From the NCBI GenBank assembly GCA_964639245.1, contig CAZXCU010000002.1:1-64000 (forward strand): a stretch of DNA of 64,000 nucleotides, written 5' to 3'. The position numbers and the translations under genes are program-made. The stretch comes from SB15 sp964639245. GTDB taxonomy: Bacteria > Chloroflexota > Anaerolineae > Aggregatilineales > J027. Positions 8,475 through 16,309 of this stretch are shown one piece after another. Below the pieces are notes generated by a model. That model made no database searches. It saw only the letters and a program-made list of their open reading frames with translations, and was not told where the DNA came from. Every line of letters begins with the position of its first letter. Within the stretch, counting starts at the first letter, position 1.

Positions 8475-8939
8475 ATGGATGAACGGATTCCCGATTATTT
8501 TGCCGATACCCTCAAAGGGGTGGTATGGAAAAAAGACGGCGTTTTAAGTCTCTCGCTTGCGCCGCTTTCACCGCCCGCCGACTCAGAAATTGTCCTAGAA
8601 GGCGACATCACCCTGCGGTATGGGATTGAAATGCTCCATGCGCCCCATGCGATTGTGCCGGGCTTGTTTGAAACCGAACGCGGCGCGATTTTAACCGGAC
8701 GGGCTGCGTGGGATTATCTGTGGTCAAAATTTCAATTGTATCCCCGCGCTGAAGTCATCGGGGTACAGGAAGACGGGCAGGAAGTGACGGTTTTGATGCG
8801 CGAATTAGATTTTGGTGAACCTGCGCAGGTGCTGGCCTATCCCGATGAAGTGGCTGCCCGTGCGGTAGGGAGAATTAAACGCCTGCACGCGCCAGAGGGG
8901 GCAGCCCTGCCTGCATTATTACGACAGGCGTTGAAATGA
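8475..8939 (+). CDS. Conserved protein of unknown function
   Basis: A 154-residue soluble protein without motifs I recognise, beginning MDERIPDYFADTLKGVVWKK. A TTG three bases earlier is an alternative start; AGAGGGG about ten bases upstream of the ATG supports either. It follows the ABM gene by six bases and is likely in the same transcript. Its reading frame ends where repeat DNA begins. Confidence 0.55.
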   Translation: MDERIPDYFADTLKGVVWKKDGVLSLSLAPLSPPADSEIVLEGDITLRYGIEMLHAPHAIVPGLFETERGAILTGRAAWDYLWSKFQLYPRAEVIGVQEDGQEVTVLMRELDFGEPAQVLAYPDEVAARAVGRIKRLHAPEGAALPALLRQALK

Positions 8940-8954
8940 ATAAGCGGACAGCAT

Positions 8955-9106
8955 GGATGCAGTTTAACAAAATAATACGGATAGCAATTTTACCCCTCAC
9001 CCCCGTCCCCCTCTCTCACAAGTGGCGAGGGGAGAGAGAAAAAAAGCCTCTCCTCCTTGATGGAGTTAGAGTCATCATACCCGTATTAAAATGTCAAAGT
9101 GCATTA
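8955..9106. repeat. MITE-like repeat with family 1 arms and a different core
   Basis: Left arm GATGCAGTTTAAC...ACGGATA and right arm CCGTATTAAA...GTGCATTA match the arms of the 12041-12172 copy. The interior is a CCCTCACCCCCGTCCCC... palindrome (pairing with GGCGAGGGGAGAG), not the GGACGCGAT core. Arms and core therefore combine independently. Confidence 0.6.
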
Positions 9107-9136
9107 GAGAGCGTCTGGAAATTCGGAATTTTCGCC

Positions 9137-9217
9137 TGTAGGGGCGGGGACAAGGGGCATTACATCAGAGACTTTGTTCCTAAAAATAGGCAAACATGCC
9201 CCGATTCCCGCCCTTGC
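9137..9217. repeat. Palindromic GTAGGGGCGGG repeat (family 4)
   Basis: The outer inverted repeat is GTAGGGGCGGG against CCCGCCCTTG. Its reverse complement aligns with 14834-14909, sharing AAGGGCGGGnATCGG, ACAAAG, ATGTAAnTGCC and CCGCCCCTACA. Together with the family 1 copy it fills the gene-free stretch 8940-9259. Confidence 0.5.
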
Positions 9218-9259
9218 TAGATAATATAATATTCAGACAGTCTCTTATACTGTCCCTAC

Positions 9260-9559
9260 TTAAATCTGAATATCCGGTCTGCCCGCGACCACTTTTTGCT
9301 GATAGCCGTCCACCAGCCCCAACAGGCGGGTTTTGAGGTCAACCCACTCGCGGCTTTCCAGCACTTTTTTCATGGTGTCAAAATCGTCGGTGATGCCTTC
9401 TACCGTGATTTGCGGTACATCCCCATAAACCGAAAACCATGCTTCGGTGGGGGTTAGCCCCATGCTGGTAATCCGGGGGGCAAATTCGCGCACCATAAAT
9501 TCAAAATATTCTTGGTCGCGGTTGGGTTTAATATCCCAACTCAAAAGCAGTTTGTACAT
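9260..9559 (-). CDS. Small conserved protein, probably a dimeric alpha/beta-barrel fold
   Basis: A 99-residue protein with no catalytic signature. It begins YKLLLSWDIKPNRDQEYFEF and continues MGLTPTEAWFSVYGDVPQI, a pattern of strand, helix and strand like ferredoxin-fold dimeric barrels (NIPSNAP or ABM-type). Its ATG shares one base with the stop of the upstream hydrolase gene (TAATG), so the two are translationally coupled. Function unknown. Confidence 0.6.
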   Translation of the reverse strand: MYKLLLSWDIKPNRDQEYFEFMVREFAPRITSMGLTPTEAWFSVYGDVPQITVEGITDDFDTMKKVLESREWVDLKTRLLGLVDGYQQKVVAGRPDIQI

Positions 9560-10206
9560 TAACTCGCGTCCTGTAGCTTGTAGTTTAATAATACTACCTG
9601 CGTCGTTTCAGGTAAAGCGCTGGCACTCACTTTCAGCGTATCTACCGGTTCGCTATTGGTCACACCCATTTCCGTGAGGAATTTTTCTACCGACGCGAGG
9701 TCAAGCGAGGTGTCCGGTGTGCCATAGTGCATCGGAATCACGATGTTGGGTTCAAGCATCGCCACCACTTCTGCCGCTTGGCTTGCGGTGAGTCCGCCGC
9801 CGCCACCCACCGGAATCAGCAGGATATGGACTTCGCCCAACGCCTCTAATGCCGATTGGGTGGGGACATGGTTCAAATCGCCCAGATGCACCACGTTAAT
9901 TGAGCCATAATCGAACAGGTAAATCACATTGTAATGCGGATTTTCCTCTTTTTTATCGTACATCGCCGAACCGATGATAAACACCCCGCCAATTTCATAT
10001 TCGCCGGGGCTGGTGATGGCAAACTTCCAATTTTTGACCGCATCCACATTGGCATGACCGGGCGAGTCGTGGCTGATGGTCACAACATCGGCTTTGAGGT
10101 TGAGCGCTCCATAGCCAATTTCAGGCGAATAGGGGTCGGTAACAACGGTGGCGCTGCCGCGTTCGGTGATGCGAAAACAACTATGTCCGTACCAGGTGAT
10201 GTCCAT
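9559..10206 (-). CDS. UlaG-like metal-dependent hydrolase (MBL fold)
   Basis: The 215-residue protein begins MDITWYGHSCFRITERG at 10206, where GGAG lies six bases upstream. A longer reading to 10428 would run into a dispersed repeat and adds no family sequence, so it is rejected. The fold is that of YcfS/UlaG-type hydrolases: an early WYGHSCF strand, VVTISHDSPGHAN in place of the classic HxHxDH, VVHLGDLNHVPT, and the late PMHYGT histidine. The first metal-binding motif is therefore reduced, as in many UlaG-like proteins of unknown substrate. It is coupled to the small gene at 9260. Confidence 0.8.
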   Translation of the reverse strand: MDITWYGHSCFRITERGSATVVTDPYSPEIGYGALNLKADVVTISHDSPGHANVDAVKNWKFAITSPGEYEIGGVFIIGSAMYDKKEENPHYNVIYLFDYGSINVVHLGDLNHVPTQSALEALGEVHILLIPVGGGGGLTASQAAEVVAMLEPNIVIPMHYGTPDTSLDLASVEKFLTEMGVTNSEPVDTLKVSASALPETTQVVLLNYKLQDAS

Positions 10207-10314
10207 ATCAACTCCAACAAAAAATCGAATAGGTATTATACCAGAAAACAGCGATAAAACAATTGTTCTATGGATGTAAGAGGGCATTTTTAATTTCTGT
10301 CGTCGTAAATTGTG

Positions 10315-10436
10315 CGGTTCACACCAGTTCACGCCAAATCGAACGTAAAATTTATTTTTCAAGAGTATGTTAAGTATTATTGTTCTTTTTGGTGTGAACT
10401 TCGGCATGAACTGGCGTGAACTAAACATGAAATTAC
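10315..10436. repeat. Dispersed 120-bp repeat GTTCACACCAG (family 2), copy 1
   Basis: Starts GGTTCACACCAGTTCACGCC and ends GAACTGGCGTGAACT, so the ends are inverted repeats (AGTTCACGCCA/TGGCGTGAACT). A closely similar copy in the same orientation lies at 61919-62039. No open reading frame or transposase is inside; it looks like a non-autonomous element. Confidence 0.65.
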
Positions 10437-10555
10437 CGCTTTCAGTTATCGGCGCAACAACTTATTCCCCACTCTACAAAAATCCTGACACAAAATTTTG
10501 AGAAAATCTTGCAAATCGGTCATGTAACAGGGATGGGAGTCAGAAAGTGCTGGTT

Positions 10556-10583
10556 TTGAAAAATATTTCTTACATGCTATTAT
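10556..10583 (+). promoter_or_regulatory. Sigma-70-type promoter of the soluble TIR-FGE gene
   Basis: TTGAAA (10556-10561), a 16-base spacer, then TGCTATTAT with an extended -10 (TATTAT at 10578-10583). The start codon follows about 20 bases later, giving a very short leader. The region 10437-10555 before it holds nothing I recognise. Confidence 0.55.
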
Positions 10584-10602
10584 AGTGGCGAGTGAGGGCT
10601 GG

Positions 10603-11748
10603 ATGTCACATATTTTCATTAGCTACAGCAAAAAGAACAAAGAGTATACCGATAAACTCGTGGCGTATTTAGAAAACGCAGGATTCAACGTCTGGTACGA
10701 TGGACGGATTGATTATGGCACAACATGGGAACGAGTCATTTTTAAGGCGATTGATGAGTGTGATGCTTTTTTGGTTGTGATGACTCCTGAATCGTGGGAA
10801 AGTGATTGGGTGCTACGTGAATGTCATCATGCCGAAAAACGCCATAAACCACCCTTTCCCCTTTTGCTTGCTGGAGAAGAATTTCCACGTTATGGGACAA
10901 CTCAGTTTGTGGATGTACGCGGCGGAAAATTACCGCCTCAGAGTTTTTTGACTCGGCTAAAAAGTGTTCTCACGCCCAAAAAAGACTCAGGTAAAAATGT
11001 CGCTCTGAAAGAAACAGCAAAACCCACTTTTAAACTGCCTGAGCCATTTGAATGGATACAGATTCCCGAAGGCAAAGTTGAAATTTCGGGGCATGGCACA
11101 TTTGATGTTCCTACTTTTGCAATTGCTAAATACCCTGTCACCGTTGCCCAATACACGCTGTTTATCGAAGACAAGGGGTATGCGGTCAAAGAATTTTGGA
11201 CACAGGCGGGCTGGGACTGGAAACAAGAAAATAACATCACTTTGCCGCGTTTTTGGGGTGAAAAAGACTATGAAAGATTTTTCAAGCCGACCCATCCGAT
11301 TATTGGGGTGTCTTGGTACGAAGCAATGGCATTTTGCGGCTGGTTAAGTGAAAAAACCGGGGATAAAATGACGCTGCCAACCGAACAGCAGTGGCAACGC
11401 GCCGCGCAAGGCGATGACGGGCGGGCCTATCCGTGGGGCAATGGCTTTGATGCCAAGCGCTGTAATAGCAGCGTGGGGACAAAAAGTAGCGGCACCACCC
11501 CGGTGACTCAGTACCCTAACGGAGCGAGTCCTTATGGGGTTTTAGACATGAGCGGGAATGTTTGGGAGTGGATGCTGAACGAATATGATAATCTAAGTAT
11601 TATTAATATTAATAATACCGAAATGCGCGGGTTGCGGGGCGGTTCGTGGTACGACAACGATGTGAACTTCCTGCGTGCCGATATCCGTTACTGGGACATC
11701 CCGATTAGCTGGGACATCGGTTTTGGGGTGCGCCTTGCCCGCTCTTAA
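10603..11748 (+). CDS. Soluble TIR-FGE protein with candidate hypervariable C terminus
   Basis: The ATG at 10603 is preferred over a GTG at 10585 because GAGGG precedes it and it opens the TIR motif HIFISYSKKNKEY. The product is 381 residues. Residues 1-120 are a TIR domain of the classic kind: WYDGRIDYG, CDAFLVVMTPESW, and SDWVLREC, whose Glu matches the NADase glutamate of SARM1-type TIRs. Residues 150-381 are an FGE/SUMF1-like domain (WIQIPEGKVEI, GVSWYEAMAFCGWL, LPTEQQWQRAAQG, GVLDMSGNVWEW, RGLRGGSW). The catalytic cysteines of real FGE enzymes are absent. Unlike the protein at 204-2117 there is no membrane span, so both domains are cytosolic. Confidence 0.88.
   Translation: MSHIFISYSKKNKEYTDKLVAYLENAGFNVWYDGRIDYGTTWERVIFKAIDECDAFLVVMTPESWESDWVLRECHHAEKRHKPPFPLLLAGEEFPRYGTTQFVDVRGGKLPPQSFLTRLKSVLTPKKDSGKNVALKETAKPTFKLPEPFEWIQIPEGKVEISGHGTFDVPTFAIAKYPVTVAQYTLFIEDKGYAVKEFWTQAGWDWKQENNITLPRFWGEKDYERFFKPTHPIIGVSWYEAMAFCGWLSEKTGDKMTLPTEQQWQRAAQGDDGRAYPWGNGFDAKRCNSSVGTKSSGTTPVTQYPNGASPYGVLDMSGNVWEWMLNEYDNLSIININNTEMRGLRGGSWYDNDVNFLRADIRYWDIPISWDIGFGVRLARS
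11650..11718 (+). other. Candidate DGR-type variable region in the FGE domain
   Basis: Between RGGSW and GFGVRLARS nearly every ligand-facing codon has the form NNC: two TAC, three GAC, two AAC, one TTC, three ATC and one AGC. Elsewhere in this gene Ile and Asp are mostly ATT and GAT. Reverting these codons to AAC gives an Asn-rich template typical of DGR variable regions in C-type-lectin folds. Template and reverse transcriptase are not in this window. Confidence 0.5.
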
Positions 11749-11840
11749 AAGGCGGACGGCATCATTGGTTCGTCTCGCAATTAAATCGGACATCCTAGCG
11801 GGGTTTGCGGCGGAATAAATTCCCCCGCTATGAGTACAAA

Positions 11841-11984
11841 GTCGTCTAATGCACATTAACTTTTTAATACGGATAGTGTACGGGTGGGTCTGTGACCCAC
11901 CCCTGCAAGGGAATGAGGGCGGGTCATAGACCACGCCCATACATTTGGCTATCCGTGCTAAATTGTTAAACTGCATAAGACGAC
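11841..11984. repeat. MITE-like repeat, family 1 arms with a third kind of core
   Basis: Arms are TAATGCACATTAAC...ATACGGATA and TATCCGTGC...GTTAAACTGCATAA. The interior is a GGGTGGGTCTGTGACCCACCC palindrome plus GGGCGGGTCATAGACCACGCCC. The inverted repeat extends outward by eight more bases (AGTCGTCT/AGACGACT) that differ from other copies. Confidence 0.65.
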
Positions 11985-12040
11985 TGAAAAAACAGCTCCT
12001 TGCCCACCCAAAATATCCGTGTTATTTGAGAGACAAACCA

Positions 12041-12172
12041 ATGATGCAGTTTAATAAAATAAGACGGATATAAAATGGACGCGATGTATCGCGTCCCTAC
12101 CGTAGGGACGGCATCTGCGTAGCGTGCCGTCCGCCAAAATGGTATCCGTATTAAAAAGTTAATGTGCATCAT
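12041..12172. repeat. Complete MITE-like repeat, family 1 (132 bp)
   Basis: The ends are ATGATGCAGTTTAA...AGACGGATA and TATCCGTATTAA...GTGCATCAT. The core has two facing palindromes, GGACGCGATGTATCGCGTCC and GGACGGCATCTGCGTAGCG..., joined by CCCTAC/GTAGGG. With 11841-11984 and 12189-12217 it fills most of the 500-base gap between the TIR-FGE and SDR genes. Confidence 0.7.
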
Positions 12173-12188
12173 GCCGTCCGCCGTGCCA

Positions 12189-12217
12189 TATCCATATTTA
12201 ATAGTTTAACTGCATTA
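12189..12217. repeat. Orphan right arm of family 1
   Basis: TATCCATATTTAATAGTTTAACTGCATTA-type arm without a partner, directly followed by a fragment of the GTCCCTAC core module. Confidence 0.45.
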
Positions 12218-12246
12218 TCGCGTCCCTACGGCATCATTCGCATTTG

Positions 12247-13038
12247 TTACAACGTACCCCGAATCTCCCCGCCATCGACCTGAATCATTGCGCCATGCAC
12301 ATAGGACGCGGCAGGCGAAGCGATAAACGCGGCGACCTTGCCAAATTCCTCCGGTTCGCCCATCCGACGCAGGGGAATATTTTTGGTGCTGTCATCCAAG
12401 ACTTCTTTAATCGTGCGTTCGCTGGTTTCGGCGCGGCGCTTGAGCAGATAGGTTACGCGGTCTGTGCGTGTCCAACCGGGCAAAATCGCATTGACGCGAA
12501 TCCCCTCCGGGCCGAGTTCGTTTGCCAGTGTTTTGACCAATCCCGCCACCGCCAACCGTACCGAATTGGAGAGCATCAGCCCCTCAACGGGTTGTTTGAG
12601 GGTCATGGAGGTAATTGCCACAATCGCAGCATGGTCAGACAGGCGCAGCATGGGCAGCGCAACCTGTACCATATTGACCACGCTCATAATCATCATATCA
12701 AAGGCTTTTTGCCAATCGTCGGGTTTTAAATCCTCAAATTTGCCGGAAGGCGGCCCACCCACATTTGTCACCAGAATATCCAACCCGCCGAACTGTTTGG
12801 CGGTGTCATCCAACATCCGACGGACATCATCGGGACGCGCAACATCCCCGACCATCGAAACGACTTCGGCGTTGGTGCTGGCTTGAATATAAGAGGCGGT
12901 TTTGGCAAGCGTTTCGGGGTTGCGCCCGTTGATGGCAACCCGCGCTCCTTCGAGTCCAAGCTGGAGGGCGGTGGCTGCGCCGAGTCCGCCACTGCTGCCT
13001 GCGATAAAACAGCGTAAGTCTTTTAATCCTAAGTCCAT
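12247..13038 (-). CDS. Short-chain dehydrogenase/reductase lacking the canonical YxxxK
   Basis: The 263-residue protein has the SDR Rossmann signature (FIAGSSGGLGAATA), the adenine-pocket Asp in VGDVARPDD, the NVGG motif in place of NNAG, and the catalytic-strand Ser (IVAITSMTL). Where the YxxxK pair is expected it reads LSNSVRLAVAG, so Tyr and Lys are replaced by Asn and Arg. The C terminus (NAILPGWTRTDR...VDGG) is standard. This branch of 3-oxoacyl-ACP-reductase-like SDRs is common, but its substrate is not known. AAAGGA precedes the ATG. It forms a single-gene unit. Confidence 0.85.
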   Translation of the reverse strand: MDLGLKDLRCFIAGSSGGLGAATALQLGLEGARVAINGRNPETLAKTASYIQASTNAEVVSMVGDVARPDDVRRMLDDTAKQFGGLDILVTNVGGPPSGKFEDLKPDDWQKAFDMMIMSVVNMVQVALPMLRLSDHAAIVAITSMTLKQPVEGLMLSNSVRLAVAGLVKTLANELGPEGIRVNAILPGWTRTDRVTYLLKRRAETSERTIKEVLDDSTKNIPLRRMGEPEEFGKVAAFIASPAASYVHGAMIQVDGGEIRGTL

Positions 13039-13127
13039 TTTTAGTGAGTCCTTTTAAATTTATCCACCCTATCTATAAACCGAGAGGGGAGAAAATCGTA
13101 TGGGTGTACCCGTCCCTACGAATCGAT

Positions 13128-13451
13128 TTAGGGTTCAACACTCGCAAAACGGCAGGAACATTGGGTTGTTTTGCCGTTGCTGGTGCATTCGACTCCATCG
13201 CCAATCCACTGATAATCATAGCGGTAGGCATCCAGATACACTTTGCCTTCCCCACCGACAATATCAATTTCTTCTTGCGGGCATTGGGTATCAATTGCCA
13301 GTTGGAACACGCCGCGCCATACCCGCACATTGTCCCGCGCATCCAAAAATGTGTAGGTTGCCAGCACACAGCCGCATAGAATCGGCAAAAAGACCAGCAG
13401 CCACATAAACCACAGGCCGCGCAAATCCATAAAAACGCTGATTTTCCGCAT
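13128..13451 (-). CDS. Small membrane-anchored protein downstream of the FHA gene
   Basis: A 107-residue protein with one N-terminal membrane span (WFMWLLVFLPILCGCVLATY) and an external part containing several Cys (DTQCPQEE, GVECTSN, TQCSCRF), which may form disulfides. It resembles nothing I know. Its ATG shares one base with the stop of the FHA gene (TGATG), so the two are translationally coupled and may work together. The family 1 core fragment CCCGTCCCTACG lies just downstream. Confidence 0.6.
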   Translation of the reverse strand: MRKISVFMDLRGLWFMWLLVFLPILCGCVLATYTFLDARDNVRVWRGVFQLAIDTQCPQEEIDIVGGEGKVYLDAYRYDYQWIGDGVECTSNGKTTQCSCRFASVEP

Positions 13452-13888
13452 CAATTTAATTCAAACCGTAATTGTACTTCGCCAATGCCAATTATATCAC
13501 CTGTCGAGAGAACGGTTGGTTCTGTCACAGGCAGTTGGTTAATGCGTGTCCCATTGCTGCTTTGCTGGTCTTCTAGCCACCACTGCCCTAACCGCCAGAT
13601 CACCCGCGCATGTTCATTGGAGGCATATTTGTCCTCAATTTGGATTGTGTTGATGGGCGAACGGCCTAAGCTGGTTGCATGGGTAAGTGGTAAAATCGTC
13701 CCTTCGGCGGGGTGGTCGGTGGGATTGGTAAGCACTACCAAGCGCCCGCGCACCCGCGATTGCGATTGGAGTTGTTCGGCGGCGAGCTGCATCTCGCGCC
13801 GTAAGAAATAAATCAAACTGCCCATAAAAGCCAGCAAACTTGCGCCTGCCAGCAAACGCAAACCGAGTAAAATGAAAGAGTCGTCCAT
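13451..13888 (-). CDS. Membrane-anchored FHA-domain protein
   Basis: The start at 13888 gives 145 residues. The N terminus is a membrane span (ILLGLRLLAGASLLAFMGSL) followed by a basic segment and, from about residue 55, a forkhead-associated domain: TSLGRSPINTIQI, the KYASNEHARV recognition loop (Ser and His typical of phosphothreonine readers), WWLEDQQSSNGTRIN, and GDIIGIGEVQLRF. It should bind phosphothreonine on a partner at the inner membrane face. No Ser/Thr kinase is adjacent; the RIO kinase at 14911 is the nearest kinase-like gene. Confidence 0.82.
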   Translation of the reverse strand: MDDSFILLGLRLLAGASLLAFMGSLIYFLRREMQLAAEQLQSQSRVRGRLVVLTNPTDHPAEGTILPLTHATSLGRSPINTIQIEDKYASNEHARVIWRLGQWWLEDQQSSNGTRINQLPVTEPTVLSTGDIIGIGEVQLRFELN

Positions 13889-13945
13889 TGCACCCACGAT
13901 TACAAAGCGTCCGCTATTATAGACGAAAAAATACAGGAGAACACC

Positions 13946-14806
13946 TTGAGTAACTTGCACGGCTTGGAATGTATTGTTCTTAAAAATGACCAGTTAGAAC
14001 TCTGGGCTGCCAGAGATATGGGGCCGCGTATTCTGGTTTTAAAGACCGTGGGTGGTCAAAATCTGTTGGCGGAAGTGCCTCAGATTGCGCTTGACCACCC
14101 CAACGGAAAATTTCATTTGCGGGGCGGGCATCGGTTGTGGCATTCGCCGGAATCGCGGGCGCGGACGTATGTTCCCGATGACGAACCGCCCATGATTGAA
14201 CAAACGGGGAATACTTTGTCGCTGGTGCAGGAAACCGAGGCAGAAACGGGCATCCAAAAGGCGATGAACATTCGGCTGGAAAGCAATATGGTTCGGGTGG
14301 AGCATACTTTGACCAATCATGGTTTGTGGCCTGTGACGCTCGCTCCCTGGGCGCTAACCATGCTTGCGCCGGGGGGGAAGGCGGTTTTCCCGGAAACCAA
14401 TCGCCATGTTGACCCGGAAGGCTTGCTGCCGAATCGCCATCTGGTGTTGTGGCCTTATGCCCAGTTTAGCGACCCACGTTTGACCTTCCATGAACATATC
14501 ATGATGGTGGATGTTGACCCCGCCAACAAAAAACCCTTCAAATTTGGCTATGCCAATACCACTGGATGGCAGGCGTACTATCGGCCTGATTTGCGGACGT
14601 GGTTTGTGAAGAATCATGCCCATGACCGCCATGCTACCTATCCTGATATGGGCTGTTCGGCGGAGTGTTACTGCAACGGCGATTTTGTCGAATTGGAATC
14701 GCTGGGGCCGCTGGTGTCGCTTGAGCCTCATGCGTCCGTCACACACGTTGAATCGTGGACGGTCTGGCAAGATAAAGCCTTTGATGACATCGCGCAGATT
14801 GTATAG
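13946..14806 (+). CDS. Galactose-mutarotase-fold protein (DUF4380-like)
   Basis: The 286-residue product starts at a TTG preceded by AGGAG. It has the beta-sandwich character of aldose-1-epimerase relatives: ELWAARDMGPRILVLKTVGG, LRGGHRLWHSPE with the conserved His, and VRVEHTLTNHGLWPVTLAPW. This variant resembles DUF4380-type proteins that lack a proven substrate. No sugar-pathway genes lie next to it. It is divergent from the FHA gene. Confidence 0.7.
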   Translation: MSNLHGLECIVLKNDQLELWAARDMGPRILVLKTVGGQNLLAEVPQIALDHPNGKFHLRGGHRLWHSPESRARTYVPDDEPPMIEQTGNTLSLVQETEAETGIQKAMNIRLESNMVRVEHTLTNHGLWPVTLAPWALTMLAPGGKAVFPETNRHVDPEGLLPNRHLVLWPYAQFSDPRLTFHEHIMMVDVDPANKKPFKFGYANTTGWQAYYRPDLRTWFVKNHAHDRHATYPDMGCSAECYCNGDFVELESLGPLVSLEPHASVTHVESWTVWQDKAFDDIAQIV

Positions 14807-14833
14807 GTATTAGGCGTTCAGCTATCAGTAAAA

Positions 14834-14909
14834 AAGGGCGGGTATCGGCGCGGTAACTTTGTACCAAGAACAAAGCTCCTATGTAAGTGCCTTGTACCCG
14901 CCCCTACAA
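14834..14909. repeat. Palindromic GTAGGGGCGGG repeat (family 4), inverted copy
   Basis: AAGGGCGGGTATCGG at one end and TACCCGCCCCTACAA at the other. It aligns with the reverse complement of 9137-9217. It lies between two convergent genes, where the hairpin could also stop transcription. Confidence 0.5.
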
Positions 14910-14910
14910 C

Positions 14911-15903
14911 CTATTCTTGCTGCAAATTTTCCAGCGCTTCGCGGGTCATGTCGCTGGGTTTTTGACCGCCGTGCAAGCGCCACAATTTATCCGTGAGCGC
15001 CTGATAATCCCGTTCGACCCCCTGCATGGCGAAATATTCGCAAATGCGCTGAAGATCGCGCCGCAAGATGAAATAAGCGCGGGTGTTGGTGTGGGTGGGT
15101 GTGACCTGTGGGAAGTCAATCAAAGTGATTTTACCTTCCCAATACAGCACATTGTAGGCGGAGAGATCGCCATGCACAAAACCATGTTTGAGCATCCTAT
15201 CCACATTCCGCAGGATTTCATCAAACAGGGGAAGCGCTTCGTCCGTATCTAACGTGATTTCATTCAGGGCAGGTGCACCGATTTTTTCGTTGCCCACATA
15301 GCTCATCAAAATGGTGTTGTCATGCACGGCGATGGGCTGCGGGACAGATGCGCCTTCCGCAAACAGCAGTTTAAGCGTTTTGTATTCGTGCATCAGCCAT
15401 GATACATGCTCCACTTCCTGCCCGAAGTCGGATTTTCTGGCGATGGCACGCTGGACACGGCTTTCTCTGCTCTCGCTGGATTGGCCTTCGCCTTTGAGCA
15501 GAGTCCGTCCTTCGCGGTACATTTTGTCATTGCGTAAATTGCGGAACATGCGCGGGCGGTAAACTTTAGCGGCAATCAAGTCGGTTTTATCGTTGAATTT
15601 GCCTTTGCAGCGATAGACATTGGCCTCTTTGCCACCTTTGACCCGCCCCAGAACATCGAGCAGCACGCCTGTATCATAGAAAAAGCGCAGCGAATCCAGC
15701 AGCCAACCCGCTTCAAATAAACCGGGTGTATAGGTTGGATTAAACCCGCCTTCCAACCCCTGCATTTCATCCACCGCTCCGGTCAGGATTTGGGAGCGGG
15801 ATTTTTTAGCGGTATGGTGCGCTTTTGGTTTGCGTTTGCGCCGTGCCTGACGGTCAAAGCGCAGCGGATTAAACATTTCTTCGTATTGTTCGTAACCAGA
15901 CAA
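14911..15903 (-). CDS. RIO-type protein kinase
   Basis: The 330-residue protein uses a TTG start with GGAGA nine bases upstream. After a basic N-terminal segment (RRKRKPKAHHTAKKSRS), the kinase core shows the RIO nucleotide loop KGGKEANVYRCK, catalytic Lys in IAAKVYRPR, the catalytic loop HGDLSAYNVLYW and the metal-binding LIDFPQ in place of DFG. An insertion (KGEGQSSESRESR) lies after the Lys, as in RIO1-like proteins. RIO kinases mature the small ribosomal subunit in archaea and eukaryotes; bacterial homologues have no established target. Confidence 0.88.
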   Translation of the reverse strand: MSGYEQYEEMFNPLRFDRQARRKRKPKAHHTAKKSRSQILTGAVDEMQGLEGGFNPTYTPGLFEAGWLLDSLRFFYDTGVLLDVLGRVKGGKEANVYRCKGKFNDKTDLIAAKVYRPRMFRNLRNDKMYREGRTLLKGEGQSSESRESRVQRAIARKSDFGQEVEHVSWLMHEYKTLKLLFAEGASVPQPIAVHDNTILMSYVGNEKIGAPALNEITLDTDEALPLFDEILRNVDRMLKHGFVHGDLSAYNVLYWEGKITLIDFPQVTPTHTNTRAYFILRRDLQRICEYFAMQGVERDYQALTDKLWRLHGGQKPSDMTREALENLQQE

Positions 15904-16212
15904 GGTTGTTGTTCTCCAAAGTAATCAAGAAATTCACCTTTTTCCCAAGCCAAACCAGAAAATGGGCAAAGCAATGGGAATCATGACACGATACTGATTC
16001 ACGCCATGCGGCGAATCAAATATCCCTTGAATGTCGGTGCGCTCTATACGACTCTGGAATTTAAAGCGGGAATAGCTTCTTTAGCGGAGTTCGCAGAGAG
16101 ACGCAGAATAGGGTGTGAATTGCCATTGAAACATCGAAAAGCGCCTCCTGCCGCAGTTAAAAATACGATATGCCCACTATAACACAAAATTTTCTGAAAT
16201 GTCAAAAAATCC
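15904..16212. other. Gene-free stretch
   Basis: No credible reading frame. AT-rich spacer with short inverted sequences such as TTTCTGAAATGTCAAAAAAT; it contains only the start signals of the RIO kinase gene (GGAGAACAACAACC on the minus strand). Confidence 0.4.
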
Positions 16213-16256
16213 ATCTTAGGTCGGAGTAAACAAAAATCGCCCTGCACAGGCAAGGC
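16213..16256 (-). terminator. Terminator of the ester-cyclase gene, duplicated at 16971
   Basis: On the minus strand ATTGCC and GGGCGAT flank a TTGCCTGTGCA loop and are followed by TTTTTG. The same sequence with two changes follows the gene remnant at 17031, so gene and terminator were duplicated together. Confidence 0.65.
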
Positions 16257-16309
16257 AATTTTGGTGAAAATTTTATTTATGATGATTATTGTGAAAGGCA
16301 ACTGACTGG

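Noticed and set aside
8936..9220. A 94-codon open frame after the gene at 8475
   Set aside because: It lies wholly in family 1 and family 4 repeat DNA, has no ribosome site and reads as low-complexity sequence.
10207..10428. N-terminal extension of the UlaG-like hydrolase
   Set aside because: The extra codons cross a dispersed repeat; a good GGAG and family-typical start exist at 10206.
10603..11840. DGR template repeat just downstream of the TIR-FGE gene
   Set aside because: The downstream sequence shares only GGTTCGT by chance and lacks an AAC-rich copy of the variable region.
16044..16301. An 85-codon open frame on the minus strand
   Set aside because: It crosses the ester-cyclase terminator, has no start signal and no family resemblance.
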